Shown piece by piece: positions 15,564 through 24,875 of a stretch of 48,490 nucleotides of DNA. Position 1 is the stretch's first letter; each line of letters opens with the position of its first letter. Origin of the DNA: an uncultured Clostridia bacterium (GTDB lineage Bacteria > Bacillota > Clostridia > Oscillospirales > Acutalibacteraceae); the NCBI GenBank assembly GCA_947631855.1, contig CANRMX010000013.1, positions 1 to 48,490 of the forward strand, given 5' to 3'. Made by a program: the position numbers and the translations under genes. Below the pieces are notes generated by a model. It saw only the letters and a list, made by a program, of their open reading frames with translations. It was not told where the DNA came from and did no database searches.

Positions 15564-16811
15564 TCAGTCCGCCACTTTCTTAAATGCCAGATAGGCGTTG
15601 TGGCCGCCGAAGCCCAGCGACGCGGACAGCGCCAGCTCCAGCGGGGCCTCCCGGGCGGTGTTGGGCACATAATCCAGATCACAGGCGGGATCGGGCTCCC
15701 GCAGGCCGATGGTGGGCGGTACCACCGAATCCCGCAGCGCCAGCACGCAGGCGATGGCCTCCACCGCGCCCGCCGCGCCCAGCATGTGGCCGGTCATGGA
15801 TTTGGTGGAGCTGACCAGGCACCGGTGGGCGGCTTCCTCGCCCAAGCCCTTTTTGATGGCCAACGTCTCGCTGGAATCGTTCAAAGGCGTGCCCGTGCCG
15901 TGGGCGTTGATGTACACCCGGGCGGGGTCGGTAAACCCGCCGGCTTCTTCCAGCGCCTGTTTCAGGGCCGCTGCGCCGCCGATGGCCTCCGGGTGGGGCG
16001 CAGTGATGTGGTGTGCGTCGCAGCTGACGCCGTAGCCGCACAGCTCTCCATAGATGGTCGCGCCCCGGGCCTTGGCGTGTTCATATTCCTCCAGCACCAG
16101 CGCGCCGGAACCCTCGCCCATGACGAATCCGCTCCGCCGCGCATCGAAGGGCAGGCAGGCCTCCAGCGGGTCGGTGGCGGTGGACAGGGCCTTCATGTTG
16201 CCGAATCCCGCCACGCCCAACGGGCAGATGGCCGCCTCCGCGCCGCCTGCCACCACCGCGTCCAGATACCCGTGGCGCACCGCCCGATAGGCTTCGCCGA
16301 TGGCGTTGTTGCCGGTGGCGCAGGCCGTCACCGTGGACAGCGCCGCCCCTTGGAAATTGTATTTGATGGCGATCATGCCCGCCGCCATGTTCACGATCAG
16401 CGCCGGGATAAAGAAGGGCGACACCCTGCCCGGCCCCTTTTCCATCAGCACCTGGGTCTGCTGGGAAAAGGTGTTGATCCCGCCGATGCCCGAGCCGAAA
16501 TAGGTGCCGATGCGTTCCGGCGCAGCCGTCCCCACGATACCGCTTTCCTCCACGGCCTGGCTGGCCGCGGCCACGGCGTATTGGGTGAACAGGTCGTGCC
16601 GGCGCACGTCGCCCTTGTCCATGTAGGGCAGGGGATCGAACTCCTTCACCTCCGCGCCCACATGGGCCTTGTATTCCGTGGTATCAAACCGGGTGATGGG
16701 CCCGATGCCGCACCGTCCCGCTTTCAGGCCTTCCCAAAAGCTGGGCACGTCGTTGCCCAGGGGCGTCACGGCCCCCATGCCGGTAATTACAACTCGTCTC
16801 ACGCTTTCCAT
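15564..16811 (-). CDS. fabF: Beta-ketoacyl-ACP synthase II
   Basis: The 415-aa thiolase-fold condensing enzyme elongates acyl-ACP with malonyl-ACP. The Cys-His-His triad is visible in [12 protein letters not shown] (nucleophile Cys), [11 protein letters not shown] and [12 protein letters not shown]. Length and motif order are those of FabF. It lies 24 bp after fabG in the operon. Confidence 0.96.
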   Translation of the reverse strand: MESVRRVVITGMGAVTPLGNDVPSFWEGLKAGRCGIGPITRFDTTEYKAHVGAEVKEFDPLPYMDKGDVRRHDLFTQYAVAAASQAVEESGIVGTAAPERIGTYFGSGIGGINTFSQQTQVLMEKGPGRVSPFFIPALIVNMAAGMIAIKYNFQGAALSTVTACATGNNAIGEAYRAVRHGYLDAVVAGGAEAAICPLGVAGFGNMKALSTATDPLEACLPFDARRSGFVMGEGSGALVLEEYEHAKARGATIYGELCGYGVSCDAHHITAPHPEAIGGAAALKQALEEAGGFTDPARVYINAHGTGTPLNDSSETLAIKKGLGEEAAHRCLVSSTKSMTGHMLGAAGAVEAIACVLALRDSVVPPTIGLREPDPACDLDYVPNTAREAPLELALSASLGFGGHNAYLAFKKVAD

Positions 16812-16835
16812 CTCCTTGCTCCACCTCGATGGGCC

Positions 16836-17573
16836 TCACATGGCCAGGCCGCCGTCCACCCGGATGGTCTCTCCGGTGATGTAGTCCGATTCCGGCGCCG
16901 CCAGGAACAGCGCCACGTTGGCCACGTCCTCCGGCGTTCCCATCTTCTTCATGGGCACCTGCATCAGCAGGGGATTGTCGGCCTTGATGTCCTTGGTCAT
17001 GTCCGTCTCGATAAATCCCGGCGCGATGCAGTTGCAGCACACGCCCCGGCTGCCCAGCTCCTTGGCGATGGACTTGCTCATGGCGATGAGCCCCGCCTTG
17101 GACGCCGCGTAATTCACCTGGCCCGCGTTGCCTACCAGCCCCGCCACCGAAGCAATGTTGATGATCTTCCCCGACCGCTTGCGCATAAAATCCCGATAGC
17201 ACGCCCGGGTCATGTGGAACGCGCCTTTCAGGTTGATGTCCAGCACCATGTCGTAGTCCGCGTCCTTCATGGTCACCATCAGCCCGTCCCGGGTCACGCC
17301 CGCGTTGTTCACCAGAATATCCACCTTGCCCAGGTCGGCGGTCACGGCCTTCACCGTGGCCTCCACGGCCTGCTCGTCCCGCACGTCGCACACATAGGTC
17401 TTCACCCGGCGGCCCATGGCCGCGATCTCCTCCGCCGTGGCCTCTGCGGGCTCCGACGGCCCCACGTACACGATGGCGATATCCGCGCCGTTTTCCGCCA
17501 GCTTCAGCGCGATGGCCTTGCCCAGTCCCTGGGATCCGCCGGTCACCAGCGCGATTTTGTTTTCCAGTTTCAT
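16836..17573 (-). CDS. fabG: 3-oxoacyl-ACP reductase FabG
   Basis: The 245-aa short-chain dehydrogenase reduces 3-oxoacyl-ACP with NADPH. It has the nucleotide-binding loop TGGSQGLGKAIA, the NNAG motif, the catalytic Ser in IASVAG, and the Tyr-x3-Lys motif YAASKAG. It ends with ETIRVDGGLAM, typical of FabG. It sits between fabD and fabF but is separated from fabD by a 274-bp repeat-filled spacer. Confidence 0.95.
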   Translation of the reverse strand: MKLENKIALVTGGSQGLGKAIALKLAENGADIAIVYVGPSEPAEATAEEIAAMGRRVKTYVCDVRDEQAVEATVKAVTADLGKVDILVNNAGVTRDGLMVTMKDADYDMVLDINLKGAFHMTRACYRDFMRKRSGKIINIASVAGLVGNAGQVNYAASKAGLIAMSKSIAKELGSRGVCCNCIAPGFIETDMTKDIKADNPLLMQVPMKKMGTPEDVANVALFLAAPESDYITGETIRVDGGLAM

Positions 17574-17590
17574 AACACATTCTCCTCCTC

Positions 17591-17616
17591 TTCCTTTTTC
17601 TTGAAAGAAAAAGGAA
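17591..17616. repeat. Perfect 12-bp-arm inverted repeat upstream of fabG
   Basis: TTCCTTTTTCTT and AAGAAAAAGGAA flank GA. It lies just upstream of fabG, on the border of the 84-88 bp repeat array; the same AAGAAAAAGGAA arm recurs at about 17777-17788. Confidence 0.7.
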
Positions 17617-17842
17617 GCAAAAAGAACTTTATTTGGCTCGGCTTCAACTCAGCCGAAAAGTCCGCCTTTGCGGTTCTGCCCGTCTTTTCCGAAAGACCGG
17701 GCAAAAAGAACTTTATTTGGCTCGGCTTCAACTCAGCCGAAACGTCCGCCCTTGCGGTTCTGCCCATCTTTTCCGAAAGAAAAAGGAAGCAAAAAGAACT
17801 TTATTTGGCTCGACTTCAACTCAGCCGAAAAGTCCGCTCCTG
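17617..17842. repeat. Three direct repeats (84 and 88 bp period) between fabD and fabG
   Basis: Copies start at 17617, 17701 and 17789, each beginning GCAAAAAGAACTTTATTTGG. Each contains an inner hairpin GGCT-CAACTC-AGCC, extended in copies 1 and 2 to TCGGCT/AGCCGA. Copies 1 and 2 also share a second segment ending TTTTCCGAAAGA; copy 3 is shorter. Related words (AAAGAACTTT followed by TTGGCTYG) occur near 3335-3350 and 1260-1280. No open reading frame of known type is present. Confidence 0.85.
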
Positions 17843-17847
17843 CGCCT

Positions 17848-18750
17848 CTACGCCGTGGCCTCCCGGAGGGTCTTCTCGTCCTCCACCCGGAAAACCTTTG
17901 CCGTGGGGAGCGTCTTGCGGATCAGCCCGCAGAGGGTCTTGCCCGCGCCGCACTCAAAGAAGGTGTCCACGCCCTGGGCCGCCAGCGCCTCCACGGTCTC
18001 TTGCCAGCGCACGGGATTCTGCACCTGGGCGGCCAGGGTGGCCTTCAAATCGTCCCCATAGGGCCGGGCCGTCAGATTCGCATACACCGGTATCTTCGGC
18101 GTCCCCATGGCCACGGTCTCCAGCACCGCTGCCAACTCATCAGACGCCTCCGCCATCAGCGGGGAATGGAACCCGCCGCTCACCGCCAGAGGCACCGCCC
18201 TGCCGCCGGCCTCTGCCACCCGGCCGCAAAACGCCGCCAGCTGAGCCTTTTCTCCGGCCACGGCCACCTGCCCGGGGCAGTTGTAATTCACCGGCCACAC
18301 CTGGGTAAATTCCCCGCAGAGGGCCTCCACGGTGGGGACATCCAGCTTCAGCACCGCCGCCATGGAGCCGGGATGCTTCTCCGCCGCCCGCTGCATGGCC
18401 TGGGCCCGCCTGCACACAAAGGCGAAGCCGTCCTCGTCGGAAAACGCCCCCGCGAAGGTCAGCGCCGCCGCTTCGCCCAGGGAGAATCCCGCCGCGAAGT
18501 CCGGGTGGATGCCCGCCTCCTCCAGCGCCCGGGCCGCCGCCAAGTCCACCGCATACAGGCAGGGCTGGGTGTTGATCGTCACGGAAAGCTCCTCCGCCGT
18601 GCCGGAAAAGCACTGGGCCGAAGTGCCCGGCCGCAGCCGGTCAGTCCCCTCGAACACTGCCCGGGCGGCGGGGCTTATCTCGAACAAAGATTGCCCCATG
18701 CCGGGGTGCTGTGCCCCCTGCCCGGAAAACACAAAGGCTATTTTACCCAT
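17848..18750 (-). CDS. fabD: Malonyl-CoA:ACP transacylase FabD
   Basis: The 300-aa protein loads malonyl groups onto ACP. It starts MGKIAFVFSGQGAQ, with the ATG at 18750 preceded by AAAAGGAG. The nucleophile Ser90 sits in GFSLGEAAA (GHSLGE in most homologues, so Phe replaces the His), and the catalytic His lies in GGFHSPLM near residue 197. Its start overlaps fabK by 13 bp. A 274-bp repeat-containing spacer follows before fabG. Confidence 0.95.
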   Translation of the reverse strand: MGKIAFVFSGQGAQHPGMGQSLFEISPAARAVFEGTDRLRPGTSAQCFSGTAEELSVTINTQPCLYAVDLAAARALEEAGIHPDFAAGFSLGEAAALTFAGAFSDEDGFAFVCRRAQAMQRAAEKHPGSMAAVLKLDVPTVEALCGEFTQVWPVNYNCPGQVAVAGEKAQLAAFCGRVAEAGGRAVPLAVSGGFHSPLMAEASDELAAVLETVAMGTPKIPVYANLTARPYGDDLKATLAAQVQNPVRWQETVEALAAQGVDTFFECGAGKTLCGLIRKTLPTAKVFRVEDEKTLREATA

Positions 18751-19682
18751 TTCGCCGCTCCTTTTAAGACTTCCTCGGCCTCCGCGAACATCTCCTGGAT
18801 GATCTCCGCCGCGGGCTGTTCCCGATCGACCATGCCCGCGATCTGCCCGGCCAGGAAATCCCCGGTCTTCTCGTCGCCCAGCACCGCCGCCCGGTACAGC
18901 GCGCCGCTGCCCAGCTTTTCCAGTTCCTCGTCGCTCATGGTGCTGTACTCGGCCTTTTGATATTCCCGGGCAAAGGCGTTTTTGATCTGCCGCACGGGAT
19001 GCCCCAGCCGCTTGCCCGTCACCATGGTGGCGATGTCGTTGGCTTTCAGCACCTTTTGCTTGTAATTGGGATGGACGCCGCACTCCTCGGCCACCAGGAA
19101 CCGGGTGCCCACCTGCACCCCCACGGCCCCCAGCTGGAATGCCGCCGCGATGCCCCTGCCGTCGCCGATGCCGCCTGCGGCCAGCACGGGCAGGTCGGTG
19201 GCGTCGCACACCTGGGGCACCAGCACCATGGTGGTGAGATCCCCCACGTGCCCGCCGGATTCCCCGCCCTCGGCGATGATGGCGGAAGCGCCCGCCCGGG
19301 TCACCAGCTTGGCCATGGCCACGGAGGCCACCACCGGGACTACCTTGATCCCGGCCTCCCGCCACATAGCCATATATTTCCCGGGATTGCCCGCGCCGGT
19401 GGTCACCACGGCCACCTTCTCCTCGGCGCAGAGCTTCGCCACCTCATCGGCGAAGGGGGACATGAGCATGATGTTCACGCCAAAGGGCTTGTCGGTCAGG
19501 CTGCGGGCCACGTCGATCTCCTGCTTGAGGTGCCCGGCGTCGGCGTTCATGGCCGAGATGATCCCCAGCCCGCCGCCGTTTGAGACTGCCGCGGCCAGCT
19601 TGCCGTCGGAGATCCACGCCATGCCGCCCTGAAAGATGGGATACTCAATCCCCAAAAGCTCACAGATCGGGGTTTTGATCAT
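18738..19682 (-). CDS. fabK: Enoyl-ACP reductase II FabK
   Basis: The 314-aa FMN-dependent TIM-barrel protein performs the last reduction of each elongation cycle. The start MIKTPICELLGIEYPIFQGGMAW and the segments AEGGESGGHVGD and LAAGGIGDGRGIAAAFQLGA are typical of FabK / nitronate-monooxygenase-like enzymes. Operon context settles the role in favour of FabK. No FabI or FabL is seen in the window. Confidence 0.93.
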   Translation of the reverse strand: MIKTPICELLGIEYPIFQGGMAWISDGKLAAAVSNGGGLGIISAMNADAGHLKQEIDVARSLTDKPFGVNIMLMSPFADEVAKLCAEEKVAVVTTGAGNPGKYMAMWREAGIKVVPVVASVAMAKLVTRAGASAIIAEGGESGGHVGDLTTMVLVPQVCDATDLPVLAAGGIGDGRGIAAAFQLGAVGVQVGTRFLVAEECGVHPNYKQKVLKANDIATMVTGKRLGHPVRQIKNAFAREYQKAEYSTMSDEELEKLGSGALYRAAVLGDEKTGDFLAGQIAGMVDREQPAAEIIQEMFAEAEEVLKGAAKWVK

Positions 19683-19724
19683 GATGGATGTGCCTTCTTT
19701 CCAAACAATTTACCGTTTATTCCG

Positions 19725-20042
19725 TCAAATCCTCACCAAAAAGAAACAGACCGCCAGGAGCAGCGTCACCGCGCCCCGGATCAAATGGTGCTGGATGTTC
19801 ACCTTGCCGCCGGCTTTGCCGTTGAGCACCGCCGCCCAGCAGACCGCCGCGCCGCCCACGGTAAACAGAATGGGGGCCGTCGGGAAGATGCCAAAGTATC
19901 CCAGCACCGCGCCCGCCATGGCCAGCAGGCCGCCCAGGGCCATCAGCCGCGGGCCCGCGCCGCCGTCTTTAATGCAGGGCGCCGCCGCGATCAAATGCAG
20001 CACCGCATATAAAGCTGCCACCGTATACAGCACATAGGCCAT
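19725..20042 (-). CDS. Small four-helix membrane protein between fabH and fabK
   Basis: The 105-aa protein consists almost entirely of hydrophobic segments (about residues 3-24, 33-52, 55-72 and 86-104) with no recognised motif. It lies 3 bp after fabH and 42 bp before fabK, so it is almost certainly co-transcribed with them. The slot is where acpP often lies in clostridial fab operons, but this is clearly not an acyl carrier protein: it lacks the DSL phosphopantetheine site. Function unknown. Confidence 0.7.
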   Translation of the reverse strand: MAYVLYTVAALYAVLHLIAAAPCIKDGGAGPRLMALGGLLAMAGAVLGYFGIFPTAPILFTVGGAAVCWAAVLNGKAGGKVNIQHHLIRGAVTLLLAVCFFLVRI

Positions 20043-20045
20043 TGA

Positions 20046-21014
20046 TTACGCCTCCTTTGTCCAGCGGAGCACGCAGGCCGCGCTGGAAAGCCCGCCGCCA
20101 AAGGCCGACAGGACGATCAAATCGCCCGGGGCAAAGAGCCCCTGCCGCGCCAGCTCATCCAGCAGGATGGGCTCACTGGCGGCGGAGGTGTTCCCCACCC
20201 GTTCGATGTTCATATAGAACCGCTCCGGCGGGATCTCGGGGATGCGCCTGCGGGCCTCGTTGATGATGCGGTAATTGGCCTGATGGGGGATCACCGCCTT
20301 CACGTCCTCATAGGCGATACCGGCCTTTGCCACCACCGAGCGGATGTCGTTCACCATGGAGGTCACCGCGAATTTATAGGTCTCCTGGCCCTGCATGTGG
20401 ACGGCGTTCTTTTCTCTTGTGCGCTGATAGAAGGGGGAATTGTCCCAGGCGGTGGGGATGGAGATGATGTCGTCGCCGCCCTTGGTGTGCAGCTCCGAGG
20501 CCAGATATGCGTCCCCCACGCCCAGCACCGCCGCGCCCGCGCCGTCGCCGAAGATGCAGCAGGTGCTGCGGTCGGTCCAATCCAGCAGGCCGCTGATGCG
20601 CTCCGCGCTTACCACCAGCACCTTGCGCACCGTGCCCCGGGCGAAGAACCCCGCCGCCACGTCCAGCCCGAAGACGAACCCCGGGCAGGCCACGTTCATA
20701 TCAAAACAGGGGCAGTGGGCGCCCAGGCCCTGCTGCACCATGCCGCCCAGTCCCGGGGAGATGGTGTCCGCGCTGATGGTGGGCGCGATGATCAGATCCA
20801 GCTCCTCCGGCCGCACCCCGGCGTTTTCCAGCGCCCGCCGGGCGGCTTCGATGCCCATATCGGTCACGCTCTCCGTGGTGCAGACCCTGCGTTCCCGCAC
20901 GCCCACCCGCCGGGTGATCCACTCGTCCGAGGTCTCCACCATGTGGGAGAGGTCGTCGTTGGTGACCACCTTTTCCGGCAGGAAGCTGCCCGTGCCCAAG
21001 ATTTGAAAGCTCAC
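20046..21014 (-). CDS. fabH: Beta-ketoacyl-ACP synthase III
   Basis: The 322-aa protein initiates fatty acid synthesis by condensing an acyl-CoA primer with malonyl-ACP. The Cys-His-Asn triad is Cys110 (NVACPGFVFG), His244 (VIPHQANYR) and Asn275 (GNTSAASEP). The GTG start at 21014 is chosen because CGAGGAGGAAACAAG immediately precedes it and the reading MSFQILGTGSFLPEK matches the family start. It is the first gene of the operon, downstream of a consensus promoter. Confidence 0.95.
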   Translation of the reverse strand: MSFQILGTGSFLPEKVVTNDDLSHMVETSDEWITRRVGVRERRVCTTESVTDMGIEAARRALENAGVRPEELDLIIAPTISADTISPGLGGMVQQGLGAHCPCFDMNVACPGFVFGLDVAAGFFARGTVRKVLVVSAERISGLLDWTDRSTCCIFGDGAGAAVLGVGDAYLASELHTKGGDDIISIPTAWDNSPFYQRTREKNAVHMQGQETYKFAVTSMVNDIRSVVAKAGIAYEDVKAVIPHQANYRIINEARRRIPEIPPERFYMNIERVGNTSAASEPILLDELARQGLFAPGDLIVLSAFGGGLSSAACVLRWTKEA

Positions 21015-21079
21015 CTTGTTTCCTCCTCGTTCCCGGCGCATCTTCGACCCGCCGGGATGCAATAACCCTTAACCTATTT

Positions 21080-21104
21080 ATTGTATCTGAAAAACATGGA
21101 TTTG

Positions 21105-21108
<4 letters not shown>
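21080..21108 (-). promoter_or_regulatory. Promoter of the fab-acc operon
   Basis: On the minus strand, TTGACA (21103-21108) and TACAAT (21080-21085) with a 17-bp spacer. The -35 box overlaps the last codons of the upstream SDR gene. The following segment AGGTTAAGGGTTATTG may hold an operator, but no FapR or FabT consensus could be confirmed. Confidence 0.8.
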
Positions 21109-21830
<722 letters not shown>

Positions 21831-21878
21831 GGGATCGTCCTCCCTTTTCTTTACTCTTTCAGTCCTTTTTGATTCCGC

Positions 21879-22613
21879 TCATTCCCGCCGCTCGAAGTCG
21901 CCCCGGTCGTAGAGCACCGCCGCCAGCGCCGCGATGGGCGCGGTCTCCGTCCGCAGGATACGCGGGCCAAGGGTCAGCAGGGCGGCGCCTTTTTCTTCGG
22001 CCAGCCGGGCCTCCTCCGGCGCGAAGCCACCCTCCGGCCCCACAAATATGTACAGCCTGTCCGCCGGGATTTTGAGGGCCTCCCGCAGGCTTGCACTGCC
22101 GTTCTCGTAAAAAAACAGGATCTTCCCGTCCCTGCCCGCCCTGTCCAAAGCCGTCTCCAGGGGCGCGCAGGGCAACACCTCCGGCACCATGCCCCGGCCG
22201 CTCTGCTGGGCCGCCTCCCGGGCGATCTTCCGCAGGCGGGCGGTCTTCTTCTCCAGCGAGGCCCCGTCGGGCCGGGCCACGCATCGGGCGGTGAGGATGG
22301 GCCAGATCGCCCGCGCCCCCAGCTCCACCGATTTCTGCACCACCGTTTCCAGCTTGTCGCCCTTTGGCCAGCCCATGCACACCGTGACTTCCGTCCTCGG
22401 CTCGCTCACCGTGGGCCGCACCGCGTCCACCCGCACCCACGCGCCGTCTGGGGCGATCTCCGTGACAGTGCAGAAAAAATCCTTTCCCGTGCCTGCGCAG
22501 AGGGTCAGCGTTTCGCCGGACCGCATCCGCAGAGAACGGACGATATGCCGCCCGGTCTCTCCGCCCAGAAAGCAGGCGGCTTCGGGCTCGCGATCCACAA
22601 AAAATCTGGGCAT
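21879..22613 (-). CDS. rsmE: 16S rRNA (uracil1498-N3)-methyltransferase
   Basis: The 244-aa SPOUT-class methyltransferase begins MPRFFVDREP with an N-terminal PUA-like domain. It has the knot motif IFVGPEGGFAPEE, then LGPRILRTETAPIAAL, diagnostic of RsmE. The ATG at 22613 is preceded by AAAGGAGCGAGGAAA; the upstream in-frame ATG codons lack this. It is likely co-transcribed with the SDR gene 48 bp downstream. Confidence 0.93.
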   Translation of the reverse strand: MPRFFVDREPEAACFLGGETGRHIVRSLRMRSGETLTLCAGTGKDFFCTVTEIAPDGAWVRVDAVRPTVSEPRTEVTVCMGWPKGDKLETVVQKSVELGARAIWPILTARCVARPDGASLEKKTARLRKIAREAAQQSGRGMVPEVLPCAPLETALDRAGRDGKILFFYENGSASLREALKIPADRLYIFVGPEGGFAPEEARLAEEKGAALLTLGPRILRTETAPIAALAAVLYDRGDFERRE

Positions 22614-22691
22614 TTTCCTCGCTCCTTTACCCCGCATTGTACTCTTGGGAAAGGGGTTTGTCAATCTTTCCATGTTTTTAACAGGAAGTTC

Positions 22692-22720
22692 ATGACAATT
22701 CCGGCAAGTTGTGCTATACT
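22692..22720 (+). promoter_or_regulatory. Promoter of the lipoprotein/two-component operon
   Basis: ATGACA (22692-22697) and TATACT (22715-22720), 17-bp spacer, with an extended -10 TGC. It is 32 bp upstream of the lipoprotein ATG at 22753. Confidence 0.7.
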
Positions 22721-22752
22721 AATAGGAAATCCTACCAAAAGGGGGTGGCCGG

Positions 22753-24120
22753 ATGCGCAAATGGATCGTTCTGCTGCTGGTGCTGGGGCTCGTCCTGTGC
22801 CTTGCCGGGTGCAGCTTCCCTGCGTTTGATTCCCGCGCCCTCATGGGGCCGCCCACCGCCAACGCCGACCAGCAGGCCATCTACCGGCTGCTGCAGGGGG
22901 CCGGCACCGAGATCGCCTTTGCCTATCCCAAAAACGGCGCCCACCGCTCCGCCATCATCATGGAGGATTTCACCGGCGACGGCCAGCAGGACGCCGTGGG
23001 CTTCTACGTGCCGGAGAACAGCACCGGCAGCGTGGAGGTGCAGTTCCTCTTTAAGCGGGACGACGTGTGGCAGAGCGCCGCCACCTTTAAGAACACCGCC
23101 ACCCAGGTGGACCGGGTCTATTTCTGCGACCTCACCGGCGACGGCGTCAACGATGTGCTCATCGGCTGGGGCAGCACGGTGGGCACCACCGGCCGCACCG
23201 CCGCGGTCAGCCTCTATTGCTTCGATGGCGGCGAGGTGTCCGAAACGCCGCTGGGCACCTACGGCGACATGACCGTCACCGATTTCGATGGCGATGGCGT
23301 CAGCGAGCTCTTCACCGTGGATATGTCCGTCCCGGCCCAGGAGGAGGGGGAGGAATCCACGCCCGCCCGGGCCAGAGTGTACGGCAGCGCAGGCGGCACG
23401 GTGGGGGAACTGTTCGGCTGCGGCGCGGATAATTCCGTTTCCAGCTACCTGGCCGTCACCTTCGGCCCGGTGTTCCACAGCCGACCCGGCGTGGTGGTGG
23501 ACGGTACCAAGGCCGACGGCAGCGTCACCACCCAGATCTTTTACCCCGAGGACGGCCAGTTGATCAACGCCCCGGCGGGCGTCAACACCGACGAATACGC
23601 CAACCCCTTTGCCCGGCCCTTTGCCGCCGGGCTCACCGCCCGGGACATCAACGGCGACGGCATTCTGGAGATCCCCGTGGTCTCCCTGCTGCCCTGCCTG
23701 CCCGAGGACTACACCCCGGATTCCACCAGCTATCAGCTGGCCTGGAGCGACTACCGGCCCGGCGACGCGCCCAAGACCGTCCTGCGCACGCTGGTGAACA
23801 CCACCGAAAACTACTGCTTTGAGATCCCCCTGATCCTGCGGGGGAAGATCACCGCCATAAACGACCCGGCCGCCCGCACCGTCACCTACCGGCAGGTGAA
23901 GACCGTGGATACCGAAGATGGGCCCCAGGCCCGGCTGGGCCCGGCGATCTTTTCCATCCGGGCCTTTGCCCGGAGCGAATGGGAGACCGATCCCGGCGCC
24001 TATGAAATGCTCCTTACCCAAAACGACACCGTTTACGCCATGCGCGTGTATGCCAGCAGCAATTCCCTCCGCAAGGCGGCTTCCAGCGCCGCGGGGACTT
24101 TCCGGCTGCTGAGCGAATAA
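22753..24120 (+). CDS. Lipoprotein with four FG-GAP-like Asp-rich repeats
   Basis: The 455-aa protein has a signal peptide with lipobox LAGC (Cys20). It has four DxxGDGxxD/E calcium-binding-type loops at about residues 72-80 (DFTGDGQQD), 126-134 (DLTGDGVND), 177-185 (DFDGDGVSE) and 298-306 (DINGDGILE), spaced as in FG-GAP/VCBS beta-propeller blades. It is predicted to be exported and membrane-anchored. The response regulator starts 17 bp after its stop, so it may supply a sensory or effector function to that system. No enzymatic motif is visible. Confidence 0.75.
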   Translation: MRKWIVLLLVLGLVLCLAGCSFPAFDSRALMGPPTANADQQAIYRLLQGAGTEIAFAYPKNGAHRSAIIMEDFTGDGQQDAVGFYVPENSTGSVEVQFLFKRDDVWQSAATFKNTATQVDRVYFCDLTGDGVNDVLIGWGSTVGTTGRTAAVSLYCFDGGEVSETPLGTYGDMTVTDFDGDGVSELFTVDMSVPAQEEGEESTPARARVYGSAGGTVGELFGCGADNSVSSYLAVTFGPVFHSRPGVVVDGTKADGSVTTQIFYPEDGQLINAPAGVNTDEYANPFARPFAAGLTARDINGDGILEIPVVSLLPCLPEDYTPDSTSYQLAWSDYRPGDAPKTVLRTLVNTTENYCFEIPLILRGKITAINDPAARTVTYRQVKTVDTEDGPQARLGPAIFSIRAFARSEWETDPGAYEMLLTQNDTVYAMRVYASSNSLRKAASSAAGTFRLLSE

Positions 24121-24137
24121 GAAAGCGAGGAATGACC

Positions 24138-24842
24138 ATGCGGAAGATCTTGGTGGCCGAAGACGAACAGAACATCCGGGAATTTGTGGTGATCAACCTG
24201 GTGCGGGCAGGGTACCAGGTGACGGAAGCTGAGAACGGCGACCAGGCCCTGCAGCTCTACCGGGATCAGGACGGCGGCTTCGATATCGCGATCCTGGACA
24301 TCATGATGCCCGGCCGGAACGACGGCCTGGCCGTCTGCCGGGAGCTCCGGCGGCAGAACAGCTCCATCGGCATCATCCTGCTCAGCGCCCGCACCCAGGA
24401 GATGGACAAGGTCAGCGGCCTGATGATGGGCGCGGACGATTACGTCACCAAGCCCTTCTCTCCTTCCGAGCTGGTGGCCCGGGTGGATGCGGTGTACCGC
24501 CGGGTGGCCCTGGCCAATTCCGCCGACCGCAAACCCATCCGGGACGAGCTGCAGTCCGGGGAATTCACCCTGAACCTCCGCAACCGCTCTTTCCGCAAGG
24601 GGGACAAGCCCATCGAGCTGACCCAGGTGGAGTTCCAGATCATGGAATATTTCTTCTCCAACGCCGGGGTGGCCCTGGGCCGCAGCGACATCCTCAAGCA
24701 CGTGTGGGGGACGAGCTATGTGGGCGAGGAAAAGATCGTGGACGTGAACATCCGGCGGCTGCGCATGAAGGTGGAGGACGTGCCCTCCGATCCCACCCAC
24801 ATCGTCACGGTGTGGGGCCTGGGGTACCGCTGGGATGCGTAA
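24138..24842 (+). CDS. OmpR-family response regulator
   Basis: The 234-aa protein has a receiver domain with acidic pocket AEDE (7-10), phospho-acceptor Asp54 (ILDIMMPG) and Lys105 (VTKPF). A C-terminal winged helix follows (ELTQVEFQIMEYF ... HVWGTSYVGEEKIVDVNIRR). The second ATG (24138) is preferred to the one at 24132 because GCGAGGA then has proper spacing. It forms a pair with the following histidine kinase. Confidence 0.93.
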   Translation: MRKILVAEDEQNIREFVVINLVRAGYQVTEAENGDQALQLYRDQDGGFDIAILDIMMPGRNDGLAVCRELRRQNSSIGIILLSARTQEMDKVSGLMMGADDYVTKPFSPSELVARVDAVYRRVALANSADRKPIRDELQSGEFTLNLRNRSFRKGDKPIELTQVEFQIMEYFFSNAGVALGRSDILKHVWGTSYVGEEKIVDVNIRRLRMKVEDVPSDPTHIVTVWGLGYRWDA

Positions 24843-24875
24843 GCCGCGGGCGATTTTCATGAGGGAGGTGCGCAT

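Noticed and set aside
21059-21079. FapR or FabT operator at the fab promoter
   Set aside because: The sequence after the -10 box does not match either consensus well enough to claim an operator.
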